A DNA stretch of 64,000 bases, from NCBI GenBank assembly GCA_964007475.1, contig OZ023273.1, positions 52,873,257-52,937,256 on the forward strand, read 5' to 3'. Within the stretch, counting starts at the first letter, position 1. Every line of letters begins with the position of its first letter. Under the pieces are notes generated by a model that was not told where the DNA came from, did no database searches, and was given only the letters and a program-made list of their open reading frames with translations. Shown here piece by piece: positions 40,576-54,067 of the stretch. Made by a program: the position numbers and the translations under genes. Source of the DNA: Hybos culiciformis (Eukaryota > Arthropoda > Insecta > Diptera > Hybotidae).

Positions 40576-41048
40576 GACTTTTTTTTTTTTCAAGTAATCT
40601 AAATTCTTTTTGGCCTTTTTACAGAAGGTACTGGATACCTTTGATTGTTTTATTTCTATAAAAATTCACATTTATTACATCAATTTATTAAATGGAATAA
40701 ACAAAAACAGTTTAACGATGCAACAATCTTGATAGAATTATTTCACCCACTTAAATACATGCTTTACGTAATATTGTTTTGATGTGAAACATTAGGAAAC
40801 TCTACTTTAGATTTGTAGCCAATAAATAATTTAAAACACAATAAAGGTACAGTTTGACGGAATATTTTTGTTTAATTTGTGACAGTTTTCTCTGGGAAGC
40901 CTTAATAATATATGTATAAAAACAAAAGCTTGTTCGAATCAAAATTCCCATTCATTTTTATTGTAATTTAAAAAAAAATATTTTGAAAATTTCATGAGTT
41001 TAATAATTAATACAAAAAAAGAAAATATTCATGTATTTAAAAATATTT
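40576..41048. other. Spacer between tRNA-Pro and proteasome gene
   Basis: No gene seen. The right part is 3' to the minus-strand proteasome gene and should hold its poly(A) site. Confidence 0.5.
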
Positions 41049-43914
<2,866 letters not shown>

Positions 43915-43921
43915 TTAAAAG

Positions 43922-44220
43922 ACGACGCCGACGAGTTTTTGTCCGCGCCGCGGGCGTTGAAAAAAAAGTAAGCAACGGGCAGCGCCATCGGCGTGCAAAA
44001 AAAAACATAAAAAAATAAAAAAAAAAAAATAAAAAATGTGAAAAAAGAACTAAAAAACCGAAAAAATATAAGAAATTTTTTTGGCACGCCGATAAAAAAT
44101 ATAAAATGCGACGAAGTGCGTACGCCCTGAGACGACGACAAAAACGTTTTGCGACGGCGACCAAAAAAATCGATTGCGATGGCAGCGCTCGGTGTATTTT
44201 CTTGTCGGCGTCAGTGTCTG
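43922..44220. mobile_element. GC-rich inverted-repeat element, 299 bp
   Basis: 8-bp duplication GTTAAAAG at 43914-43921 and 44221-44228. Inverted ends are imperfect: left ACGACGCCGACGAG, and read inward from the right CTGACGCCGACAAG after six extra bases. A second inverted pair is internal: CCATCGGCGTGCAAAAAAA (about 43986) against TTTTTTTGGCACGCCGAT (about 44077). CpG-rich blocks separated by A-runs stand out from the AT-rich context. Open frames here (43859-44271) are Phe-rich translations of the T-runs. It lies just upstream of PSMA6, so an effect on its promoter is possible but not shown. Confidence 0.68.
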
Positions 44221-44228
44221 GTTAAAAG

Positions 44229-45788
44229 TTAAAATTAAGATAGGAACATTTATAAGAAATAAAGAATACAAATGTGTATGGATTTCGTAAAGGTAGTAAC
44301 TAATAAGTTAAGTACTAGCCTTTACATTTAAATGGAGATTGGGTCTAAGATATAATGCATAAGTTTACTTGATGGATATTGCATTTTAATGAATCTAATG
44401 CTTCTATAAAGGTCACATTATTATCGATCTCACAGTTTGAATGTAAAATCCTATCTTACCTTATAGAAAAAAAAATGCTTCAATTGAACCAATATTAATA
44501 TTAATAGGTAATATTTATAATGCTCGAACACAACTTTTTAATTTTAAAAAGTAGTAGAAGTACACAACATCAACCTACATTCTAAATTACAAAGGAAAGG
44601 AATTTTCAGGTTCATTATACACTATACAGTTAGTTCTATAAAGATATACCAAAAAATGTAGTAAGCTAAAGTAAGTATAAAGGCACCTTCCTACTCTTCA
44701 TTTTTAATCAGACTAGGTTATTCAAAATTTATAAAAGTGTCGTGTCATTGCATTGAAACCTACACTATCACAACGTATCCAAAGAAAACACTATCGTTTG
44801 GTTTCTTGGCCCAAACATTAAAATATTAAATATTCATAAAAAAGTATTCGAAATGTACCTATGTGCATCCAATTCTGTTTTTACACTGTCTTTTTTTGCA
44901 CGGTTTTGATTTAACTCGGTCTAGAAAAAAAATGATTCAGTTTTTACACGATTAAAAAAAACTGCTGATTGAAATCTTAAAGAAAAATGTTTTTAATAAC
45001 CGTTACCTTTTAGTTGTCTTTTTTACACGGTCTTGTCTGGAACGTATGTACCATATAAAAATAGAATTAGGTCTATTTACGAACTTTTAAATCTTCTTAT
45101 TTCTCATAATAAAATTGGTACAAAAATTGGCTAATGTAATTAGCCACACGAGGCATGATACTGAATATTTGCGCTCCATAAAATTACTCATGACCGTACC
45201 AGAATCATCTTACTCTCGAAATTCCAAACGAAGCTCAGTTTTTACACTGTATATACATATTGTTTTGTTTTTTATACTAACATACCTACTAACTTTATTC
45301 TTTTACATTTTTAACCTAACATTAAAATCATTAAAAGTAGTAACATTATGTATAATTAAAAAATTGATCAATAGTTCATGAATACATACGTAAATATAAT
45401 ATATAAATTAATAAGACATAATACATATACATATTTTAAAGCACAGATCACCTTACACATTACACAATAGCAGCACAGTAAGCCTCACAAATTACATCCA
45501 ATTAATGTATAAAATAAAACTCTTTAACTTAATATATGAATGGTTCACATAAAATTTAAGTATTTGTGAAAACAAGTTCAACACTCTAATTCAGTTAGAT
45601 TTAACTTTTTTATTAAAATAAATAAACGCCTAACTGGTTGATATTATAACATTTGTGATCGTGAACTCAATTCAATTAGTTCTGTACGTACTTAATAATT
45701 AATTTTAAATAAAAGAAATTATTCATAACATTATTACACTAAATTTTAGTCTTTAGACTATTTGTAAAAAAAAAAAAAATAAATAAAA
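44229..45788. other. Intergenic region upstream of the PEBP cluster
   Basis: No gene supported. The motif TTTTTACAC followed by T or G recurs at about 44879, 44940, 45024 and 45239, with a related TTTTTTTGCACGG at about 44892. The first PEBP gene's promoter should lie near the right end. Confidence 0.45.
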
Positions 45789-47158
45789 ATGAAACTAATT
45801 GGTTTAGTATTTATTATATCAACATTATCATTTGCGAAATGCGAAGATTCTGATGTAACTAAATTTATGAAATATCTGGAAGTTGTACCGGATGTAATTT
45901 CTCAAGGACCAAAAGATTTTTTGAGAGTAATGAAGAAATTTAATTTTATCTTAAATTTTTTTTTAATTAGGTATTTATTTGATAATCTTTTTTAATCAAT
46001 GTTATTTAATATTTCAGGTTTCTTTTAAAAGTGGTGTAGTAGCTGATAAAGGTGTAGAACTGAAACCAAAACAGGTTAAAGATCAACCTAATGTTGATTG
46101 GAATGCAGATAAAAATGCATATTACACATTGATTATGACTGATCCAGGTACAATTTCTATTGTCTGCCTCACTTGAACAATTGAAAAATTTCTCTTGATA
46201 CCCGATTTTTTCAGTTTTTAATGTTTTTTTTTTCAATTATGCGGATAAATTTTATTTTTAAACCTTCCCATAAATTATTTATATCGAATCGATTTTTTAA
46301 AAGTAGAGTTCTAATTTCACAAAAATTATTTACAATTGATTTCTAGCACAAGATACTAAACTAGCATTACATTTATATAAATATGCTAATGTTCTGTTTC
46401 CACTGGTTTCTGCAAACTTTTATGTTCCTCTACAGACCACATTCACGAACCGTTATTCATAATTTTTGATCAAGGCATGAAAATTCCGTGTCTTTTTTTT
46501 AGATTTTTGGTTGGGGCCAATTTCTATAACTATGTTGTTCCAAAGATTGTTTTTTTAAGCGACTTATAATTAAATATCGTTAAAAAAATGTTGTTCGAGT
46601 ATAATTTACATCTTGTTCATGCTCCAGAGTACAAATGTTTTTTTTCCTATAGAAAGTTATTTATTTTATGTGTTTCATTATATAAATTTGTTGTTTTAAA
46701 ACTAGATTTAAGGTTTCAATTAAACTGGTTTAGATAAAGAAAATATACAAATCATACTGCCGTGCATATTGATGCGTAGAAAACTCATTTTGAAATGAAT
46801 CAATGTAAAAATCTGCTTGTAAATGAAAAATATTTTTACAGATGCACCTAGTAGATCCGCTCCTAAGTTCAGAGAATGGCATCATTGGCTTGTAGGAAAT
46901 ATTCCAGAAAATGATGTAAGCAAAGGTGAAATTCTTTCTGAATATATCGGATCGGCTCCTCCAAAAAATACTGGCCTTCATAGATATGTGATTTTATTAT
47001 TTAAACAACCTAAAAAAATAGATTTTGATGAACCAAAACTGAAAAAAGATAGTTATGAAAATCGTGAAAAATTTTCAACCCAGAAATTCGCAGTGAAATA
47101 TAATTTAGGTGTTCCAATAGCAGGAAATTTTTTCCAAGCTCAGCATGAAGACTCTTAA
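45789..47158 (+). CDS. Secreted PEBP-family protein 1
   Basis: Phosphatidylethanolamine-binding protein family (insect PEBP / a5-like). Exons 45789-45926, 46018-46147 and 46842-47158, phases 0 and 1, giving 194 residues. It starts with a signal peptide (MKLIGLVFIISTLSFAKC), so the protein is probably secreted. Binding-pocket motifs: MTDP|DAPSR, with the DPDAP motif split by intron 2, REWHHWLV and GLHRYV, followed by the DEPKL...FSTQKFAVKYNLG block of classical PEBP. The C-terminus stops at FFQAQHEDS, short of the usual WDDYVPxLYEQL. It lacks the third intron of its two neighbours and is the most divergent of the three. Ligand unknown; insect members have been linked to odour, immunity or reproduction, but nothing here decides. 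Confidence 0.92.
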
Positions 47159-49317
47159 TTGCTTAGTTTTACTGAAAATAATATGTAAAAATAATTAGAA
47201 ATAGCTAGTCTAAATAATTATTAAAATTAAATTGAATATTATGTAAAAAATAATGAGATGCAAAAATACAACAAGAAATAAAATAAATATTAATATTTTT
47301 TTTTATTAATCTCATTCTCATTAGGCAAAAATGTTGAAACTTTAAGCAATATTTATGTGAAAAGGGGTGACCAATCTTGCTGTTTGATTTATATTGTTAA
47401 CAATAAGGTTTTCTCTCGTTTGAACTAAGAGTTTCTTTTAAATATCTTCCAGATTTTTTTTTTTTCAGGAAAATCTAATTTTTAAAACTAGAGATAATTA
47501 TATAATATACCTATATGTTTATCTATTATATACATGCCCTGTGAACTGATTTTTTTAAAGCAAAATTATAAATTAGCAATTAACATTTACTGTTTTTAAG
47601 ACAATGCAATGGTGATAATGTTTAGTTTGACATTTTATCCTTTTATTACTATATTTTATTTTTTTGTGCATTTTGTCCAATTTTGAGTTATTGATTGCAG
47701 TATAGTAATCAAAACATGGTTTTTCGAACGCTCCAATACAAATTTTATTATCTACTTCCGATCTCGAAACATTTTGTTTGTTAGTGTATTATTGAAACTA
47801 TTTACTTAATTTTTATTAGCTTATGATGTTTCCACTATAGAAAACAAATTCGCAAACCATTTCATCATATTAACAACAATTAGTTTGTGCTGCTCTTGAT
47901 TTAAATTCTTAAATACCACATATTCTAACTTTACAGTTTAGAGACTTATAAGTAATCGGAGTGTCGTCAAATTGTTTTTAATTTGAAATTCGTTTTGCCA
48001 AAAATGCAAAAAACGCGTATACGGCACTTAAGTAATAAGGTAGCTATCAACCGGTTTACTTTTTTTATTTCATATATCTAAGATATGTATTAATGTTTTA
48101 CATGTTCAAACAGTATCTGACAATTAAAAGCACCCGTTGAATTTCATATTTTTTTGTTCAACAATTTTTTCGATTTTACTAAGGTTTTTAGTTTTTTTTT
48201 TAGAGGAATCGATCCTGATGATTCATAAATTTTTTTTGGTTAAATTTTGAGAAAAAATATTTTGCAAAATTTTAAATTTTTAGTTTTTATTGCCGCGTCA
48301 TAATTTTGCAAGTTATGTCTTTCAAAAGGCTATGGGAGCTAATTTTTTTTGGAGAATCGAAAAAAAATCTCAAGAAACCAAAAAAATACCAATTTTGAGC
48401 TTCTAATGAAAGTTTTTAACATTTTTCTACCTTCGTAGTGACCAAACTCAAAATGCTATAATGTGTTGTATCTACTTTCAAATGCCATTATTGGTAATTT
48501 TTTATTGGTCATTTTAACTCAAAAAGAGAAAAAGTAAATTTAATAAATGACAAAAAGAAGGACCCCGTAAATGTATACAAAATAAAAATGTACAAGCTGT
48601 TTTCGAATCATCAGAAATAACGTGAGATGTAGGTGCCTACTTTTGAGACAAACTTGTTTTTTTTTTTAAATCGATAATATTGATTAATGCAGATAAGTTG
48701 AATTTCTTTTCAAAAGGTAATACATTTTAAAATTATTTTGTTATGATTTTTATTTAATACAAATTTAAATAAATAAATAATTAATAAGAATTAATGTTTT
48801 AGTACTAAAAACTTAATTAGGAATGTAGACTTGTAGAGTGAACGATTTGAAAGAGAATTAATAATTTTTTATCATTGTCATAAAATTTGCATATTTTTCT
48901 TGACTGTCTATGATTCTGTGTCGACAAAAATTCAAATTTTTTGTCTCACACCTCTGCAAGCTTAAAAAACATTATAATTCTTTGTTCGATTACAGTACTA
49001 AAAAAACTTTAAATTTAAAATACCAAGCAGCTTAGTTTTTAAAATAGTATTATTTTAAATAGGTACATAAAAAAGATTCTACCATCTCCCATTCATAAAA
49101 CAATTAACTTTTTAGTTAATAAATATTTACAATACTTTCTCTGTTTTAAATGGTATTTTTGAGATTTACAATATATAAAAATAAAATAAAATAAAAGCTT
49201 CCCGGCTTTATCAATAAAGTCAGTTTAAAATAATCTTTTGAAAGCGTTAAAAGCTAAAATTTTGTATCTACATAATTATATATTTATTTTATCAAGTTTT
49301 CATACAAAACTATAATT
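47159..49317. other. Spacer between PEBP genes 1 and 2
   Basis: AT-rich; no exon or complete element recognised. AATAAA motifs at about 47276-47284 follow the first gene and are plausible poly(A) signals. Confidence 0.5.
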
Positions 49318-50949
49318 ATGATTAAAAGCTATTTATATTTTATTGTGACTTTATGTGTAGTAATTTTGGGAGTTTTTTCCGAAGTAGACGTCGCAATGGA
49401 ATCCAACGGAATTGTTTCTGATGTGATTGATGAGGCTCCAAAAAAATTAATAGAGGTGATATTATAAGATAAGGTTGTTAAATACGAGTATGTATTCTAT
49501 TCAATGATTCATAAATAAATATTATTTTACAAGAACAAGATAATATATAGATTATAGAATTATAATTGAATTTTTTTTCTTCTGAAAATCAAGGATTATT
49601 TTATTTCTAAATTTTTTTTTCCTGGGTGGATAAATATACAGCCTTGATGAAAACTGTTCAAATAAAAACAAAAATTAAGATAAACATCAGCAATGTCGCG
49701 CTTTCATTTAAAGGTCATTTGAACTTTGTAGTAGAATAAATTGAATAATAAGGTTATTATGAACAATATAAGTTATTACTATACTTTAATTATAATGAGA
49801 AGAATAAAAAATAATGATTTTTTAATTATAGCTCTTAATAAAGTTATTATTTTTGAGATATTTGCGTATCACGATTTTTCACTTGCAATAATTTTGTTTA
49901 CATACTGCAAATTATATAATTATTATATTTCATTTTATGTCATCAATCAGTTGCATTCTGTTTTGCAAATTTATATAATTATAATATCTAAACATCAAAA
50001 TCGAACGAAATGACAGAACAGTCTTCAGATTATCTTCAAATTAATACAATAAAAACTTATAAATTGATGACCAAAAATAGATTATATACTATACATATTT
50101 GAATATATTATATTTAATTATTTATGTATATATGTGATAACATAAATAGATATCATGTAAAGTTAAATATTTTAGTTTGTTTGTGCAAATGTTTGTATGT
50201 ACATATGTAAATTTTATAAATTAATGATTATTTGTATCTACAACAAATAATTATTGTAAGTTGATAGTTGAAAAGGACCAGATTATTATGGAAATCCAGA
50301 ATAATAATCGTATTGTTTTATTTTTATAGATAACTTATCCAAGTGGGGTAAAGGTTAATCTGGGAAATGAGTTGACACCAACTGAAGTTAAAGATATTCC
50401 ACATGTTACATGGGAAGCTGATTCAAATGCTCTTTATACTCTTTTAATGACAGATCCCGGTAATAATATACGCATTACATATATGTACACACTATATTGA
50501 ACACTTTTTTGTATTTCAGATGCTCCCAGTCGTGCATCACCTATGTTTGGTGAAGTTCGTCATTGGCTTGTCATAAATATTCCAGGAAATAAAGTTGCAG
50601 AAGGAAAGACCGTGTATGAGTATATTGGATCTGGACCCCCGAAAGATTCAGGCTTACATCGTTACGTTTTTTTGGTATGGCAACAAAAAGGAACCTTAAT
50701 GTCAGACACTTTTGTCAGTAACAGGTTGATTCTATTTAATTAAACAATTAAATTTTGTTGTTTTGCTTAGTTCAAATAAAACAAATTGATTTCAGATCAC
50801 GTGAGGGACGTGTAAAAACAAAAGCTCGTGAGTTGGTAAAAGACTTTAATTTAGCTGAAGTGGTAGCCGGCAATTTCTATCAAGCTCAATACGATGATTA
50901 TGTTCCTATTTTACATGAACAACTTGGAGGAGCCCCCCCAAAAGAATAA
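49318..50949 (+). CDS. Secreted PEBP-family protein 2
   Basis: Four exons: 49318-49455, 50330-50459, 50520-50724 and 50796-50949, in phases 0, 1 and 2, giving 208 residues. The start at 49318 gives a hydrophobic signal peptide ([20 protein letters not shown]) and a first exon of 46 codons, the same length as in both neighbours. Motifs: [50 protein letters not shown] and [13 protein letters not shown]. In place of the WHH of classical PEBP it has VRH, keeping the second His. Domain order and intron positions match the gene at 52638, its closest relative here. Confidence 0.92.
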
Positions 50950-51659
50950 AAGAAATTGAAAGTGTGTTGAATAACTTTATTTATAAAAGCCACACATATT
51001 TAAAATAATGTTCTTTTTAAAAAAAATAAAAATTTAATAAATAACATATTTTGTAATGTAGATTGTATTTTTGTTAATTAAATTAACCTGAATAAGTACT
51101 AACCGTACTAATGAGAAATGATATGAATCAAATTCAAGAGTTCTGCAAGTTCTATGAATACATTGATTTTATTTTATCTCTTTATTATTATAACAAACAA
51201 CACAATAAAAAAGTTATGTTTACAGATAGTCCATCTTTAAGAAATTATACATTCAAATTTAAGACGAAATCAATTATTTTGATATTTTTTTACACCCGTA
51301 TTAAATCAATAATTTAGTTAAAAGGTAAATATTTTGATTTTATTTTTTGTCTATTAGGAATTTCATTAAAAACTATTTACAAATACTTAAAAACTTATTA
51401 CTTGTACCTTGTACTCATTTAATGTACTTATACAATTTGAATTAAATAGTTTGAAATTTAAATTTAGCATTTAATCTTTACAATAAAATCAATAAAATTT
51501 CTTGGCTTCCGACCAGTATATTCTTTGAAATGAGTTTTAACGTAAAATTTTTGTCCATCAACTTAAAATTTGTTTTGAAATGATAAAATTTTTATAGAAT
51601 CATTGAGTATATTATTGTGTTATATGTATTCAATGATATATTATTTTTTATAAAATGAA
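50950..51659. other. Spacer after PEBP gene 2
   Basis: AT-rich. AATAAA near 51028-51040 may serve the gene to the left. The open frame at 51111-51317 is not supported. Confidence 0.45.
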
Positions 51660-51696
51660 CACAGACGAATAAGTTCGTAAAACTTTTTTGTCTGTG
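51660..51696. repeat. 37-bp palindrome, relic of a CACAGAC element
   Basis: CACAGACGAATAAGTT at the left pairs with AACTTTTTTGTCTGTG at the right around CGTAA. The same CACAGACGAAATAAGTTC sequence forms the left end of the element at 62465-62650, so this looks like two ends of such an element fused after loss of the middle. Confidence 0.7.
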
Positions 51697-51918
51697 GTAA
51701 TATGTTATTGCTGACTTTTAATTTCCTTCATTATTATTATTATTATTGTTATTATTATCACACAATAAAAAAGTAATTATTATAAATAAATAGTTAATTA
51801 TACGAATTATCCAAAAAAAAATATAGCAAAAAAAGTTATTTTTGTTGTATGATATTAATTAAAATTTATAGAACTTTATACAAATTTCATAATTATCTAC
51901 TCATGCTTTAGGTATTAG

Positions 51919-52137
51919 CATAGATTAAGAATACAGAAAGATGGGAAGCTTCATACAACATTATTTTTGGTATTTTTATGTGAATGTGTTAGTAAAACAA
52001 AATAAAATACGTGATAATTATCAATAATATATGAAAAGAATTTTATTTAGTTTTACTAACACCTTCACAATAAAAACCAAAAAAGACTGAAAAAAATGTT
52101 GTATGAAGTTCCCATCTTTCTGTATTCTTAATCTATG
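51919..52137. mobile_element. MITE with ~95-bp inverted repeats
   Basis: 7-bp duplication GTATTAG at 51912-51918 and 52138-52144. Both ends read inward start CATAGATTAAGAATACAGAA and continue nearly identical through GATGGGAA, CTTCATACAACATT and GTGTTAGTAAAAC, so the two arms make up most of its 219 bp. No coding capacity. The close match of the arms suggests a fairly recent insertion. Confidence 0.87.
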
Positions 52138-52637
52138 GTATTAGTCACTTCATTGTATTGTAAGCCAGCATGTTCATTTACCAATTTTCGAGTTGTGAGA
52201 AATTATCCAAACACCTATCAAATTCGATTCAAGAATTTTAAAAAAATCAACTTTGATTGTTGACGTTGTTCTGTAGGTATAGCGCATTTTTAACATTTTT
52301 TTTGTGCAATATTTCAATTTTCTACTTTAAATTATGAACTCAAAAGGAAATAATATTTTTTCCAAAATGATCATTCAATTATGAGTATTCAGTAATATTT
52401 ATTTAAAGAATAAAATGTTTTTTACTTTCGTTCTATTAAATAATAAATAGCTTAATTTATTGATATTTTAAATTTTTCATTATCGAAGTTACTACGCGTG
52501 AAATTTTCTGAAATAAAATAATTATAAATAATAGTTTTGTAACGTTAAAATAGTTATTTTCATTGAGACTTTCAAAAAACTAACTTCTTTTTTGTAACAA
52601 AAAATTACTAATCTCTATAACAACATTAATCTCAAAA

Positions 52638-53534
52638 ATGTGCCGAAGTTATTTTGTTATTTTATTGTTATTTTTAACATTTCTTGAAGCTATGACTGTT
52701 GGGGTGGATGTCGCATTGAAAACAAATGGGATTGTACCTGATATTATTGACAAAGCCCCTTCCAAATTAATTGAGGTAGGTAATATAATAAGAAAAAAGG
52801 AGCGAAAATACATAAAAAAAGGCATATAAGTTTAAAATAATTTTACAATTTGTTTACCTAGGTAACATACCCAAGTGGGGCAAAAGTTAATTTAGGAAAT
52901 GAGCTTACTCCATATTCAGTTAAAGATATTCCGCGAGTCATGTGGGACGCTGATCCCAAAGGATTTTACACATTATTAATGACGGACCCAGGTATAATTT
53001 CCGATTTTCTATTAAAAAATTATATTTTTGATTTTTCAATTATGAACGTGACACGGGACAAGCGAAATAATCACAAAAAATCAAAACATTCCTAAAAAAA
53101 AATAGCATTTAAAAATAAATAAAAAATTACAGATGCTCCAAGCCGTACTACTCCAACATCAGGTGAAGTACGTCACTGGCTTATTGTTAACGTACCGGGA
53201 AATAAAATAACAGAAGGAAAAACCATAATTGAATACAGGGGATCTGGTCCATCAAAAGGATCTGGGCTACACAGATATGTATTTTTAGTGTGGAAACAAA
53301 ATGAGCCTTTATCTTTAAATATTATTACCAATATGTAAGTTTGGTTTATTTTAAAAACTATATAGGTACCTAGAATTAAAACATTTTATTTTAAGACCAA
53401 AGGCAATTTCAAAAACTAAGACCCGTGATTTAATCAAAAATTTAAATTTTGATGGTGTTGTTGCTGCGAATTTTTATCAAGCGCAGTATGATGATTACGT
53501 TGCTTCTCGTGCTCAAACAAAAGGGAATCGTTGA
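52638..53534 (+). CDS. Secreted PEBP-family protein 3
   Basis: Four exons: 52638-52775, 52862-52991, 53133-53334 and 53396-53534, in phases 0, 1 and 2, giving 202 residues. The signal peptide ([20 protein letters not shown]) is followed by a mature part with [20 protein letters not shown], close to PEBP gene 2. Motifs: [56 protein letters not shown] and [13 protein letters not shown]. Exon 1 and exon 2 lengths equal those of the other two genes; exon 3 is one codon shorter than in gene 2. The exon 4 acceptor (TTTTAAG) is slightly weak but keeps the frame. Tandem duplication of gene 2 or its ancestor is the simplest origin. Confidence 0.92.
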
Positions 53535-53652
53535 GTTAATATTATGTACGTATAATGCAATTAAGATTGAGTATTCATAACATATTGATATTGTTAAGTA
53601 ATTGTATTTTAAAAAAAAAATTCAGTGAAAAAATAATTTATAAACTCGTTTT

Positions 53653-54023
53653 GGCCGTTTCCTTGAAACTCTCAGAATGTGCTGAAACTTGGAGGGGGGG
53701 GGGTTGGGTAGAGGCTGTGCCCAAATTCCCAAAATTGAAATCAGTTCTTGGGGCAAAGGCCCCCCCAAAGTTTTCACAAATTTTTGTATGAGAATTTTTT
53801 TTTTTTGGCCGATTGGCCCCATTTTTTTGTAGAGTATGTACAGGGGATGTCCCAAACAAGAGGGGCGGGCGGTCTGGTGGTTGGTCAGTGGGATTTTGGG
53901 GGCCTCCTAAACGGGGCTTTTGCCTTAGAACTGATTTCAGTTTTGGGAGTTTGGCACCGACTCTACCCCCTTTCCAAGTTCAACCAATTCTGAGAGTTTC
54001 AAGGAAACGGCAGTAGTATCGCC
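53653..54023. mobile_element. TIR element (GGMGATACT family), 371 bp
   Basis: Inverted ends: left GGCCGTTTCCTTGAAACTCT, right read inward GGCGATACTACTG then CCGTTTCCTTGAAACTCT; the left end seems to have lost about 11 bases. Both continue with CAGAAT and TTGGAGGGGG-like sequence. The flanks CTCGTTTT (53645-53652) and CTCGATTT (54024-54031) may be an 8-bp duplication with a change. The interior shares the T-run plus CCGATTGGCCCC region and CTGGTGGTTGGTCAGTGGGA with 28730-29040. Several open frames (53555-54016) are translations of this element, not genes. Confidence 0.78.
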
Positions 54024-54067
54024 CTCGATTTTTACCTAATAAACAATTTTATTACACACTGTTCAAG

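Noticed and set aside
45115..45381. 88-codon open frame upstream of the PEBP cluster
   Set aside because: Hydrophobic tail typical of AT-rich DNA, no signal sequence logic, no family, overlaps the repeated TTTTTACAC motif.
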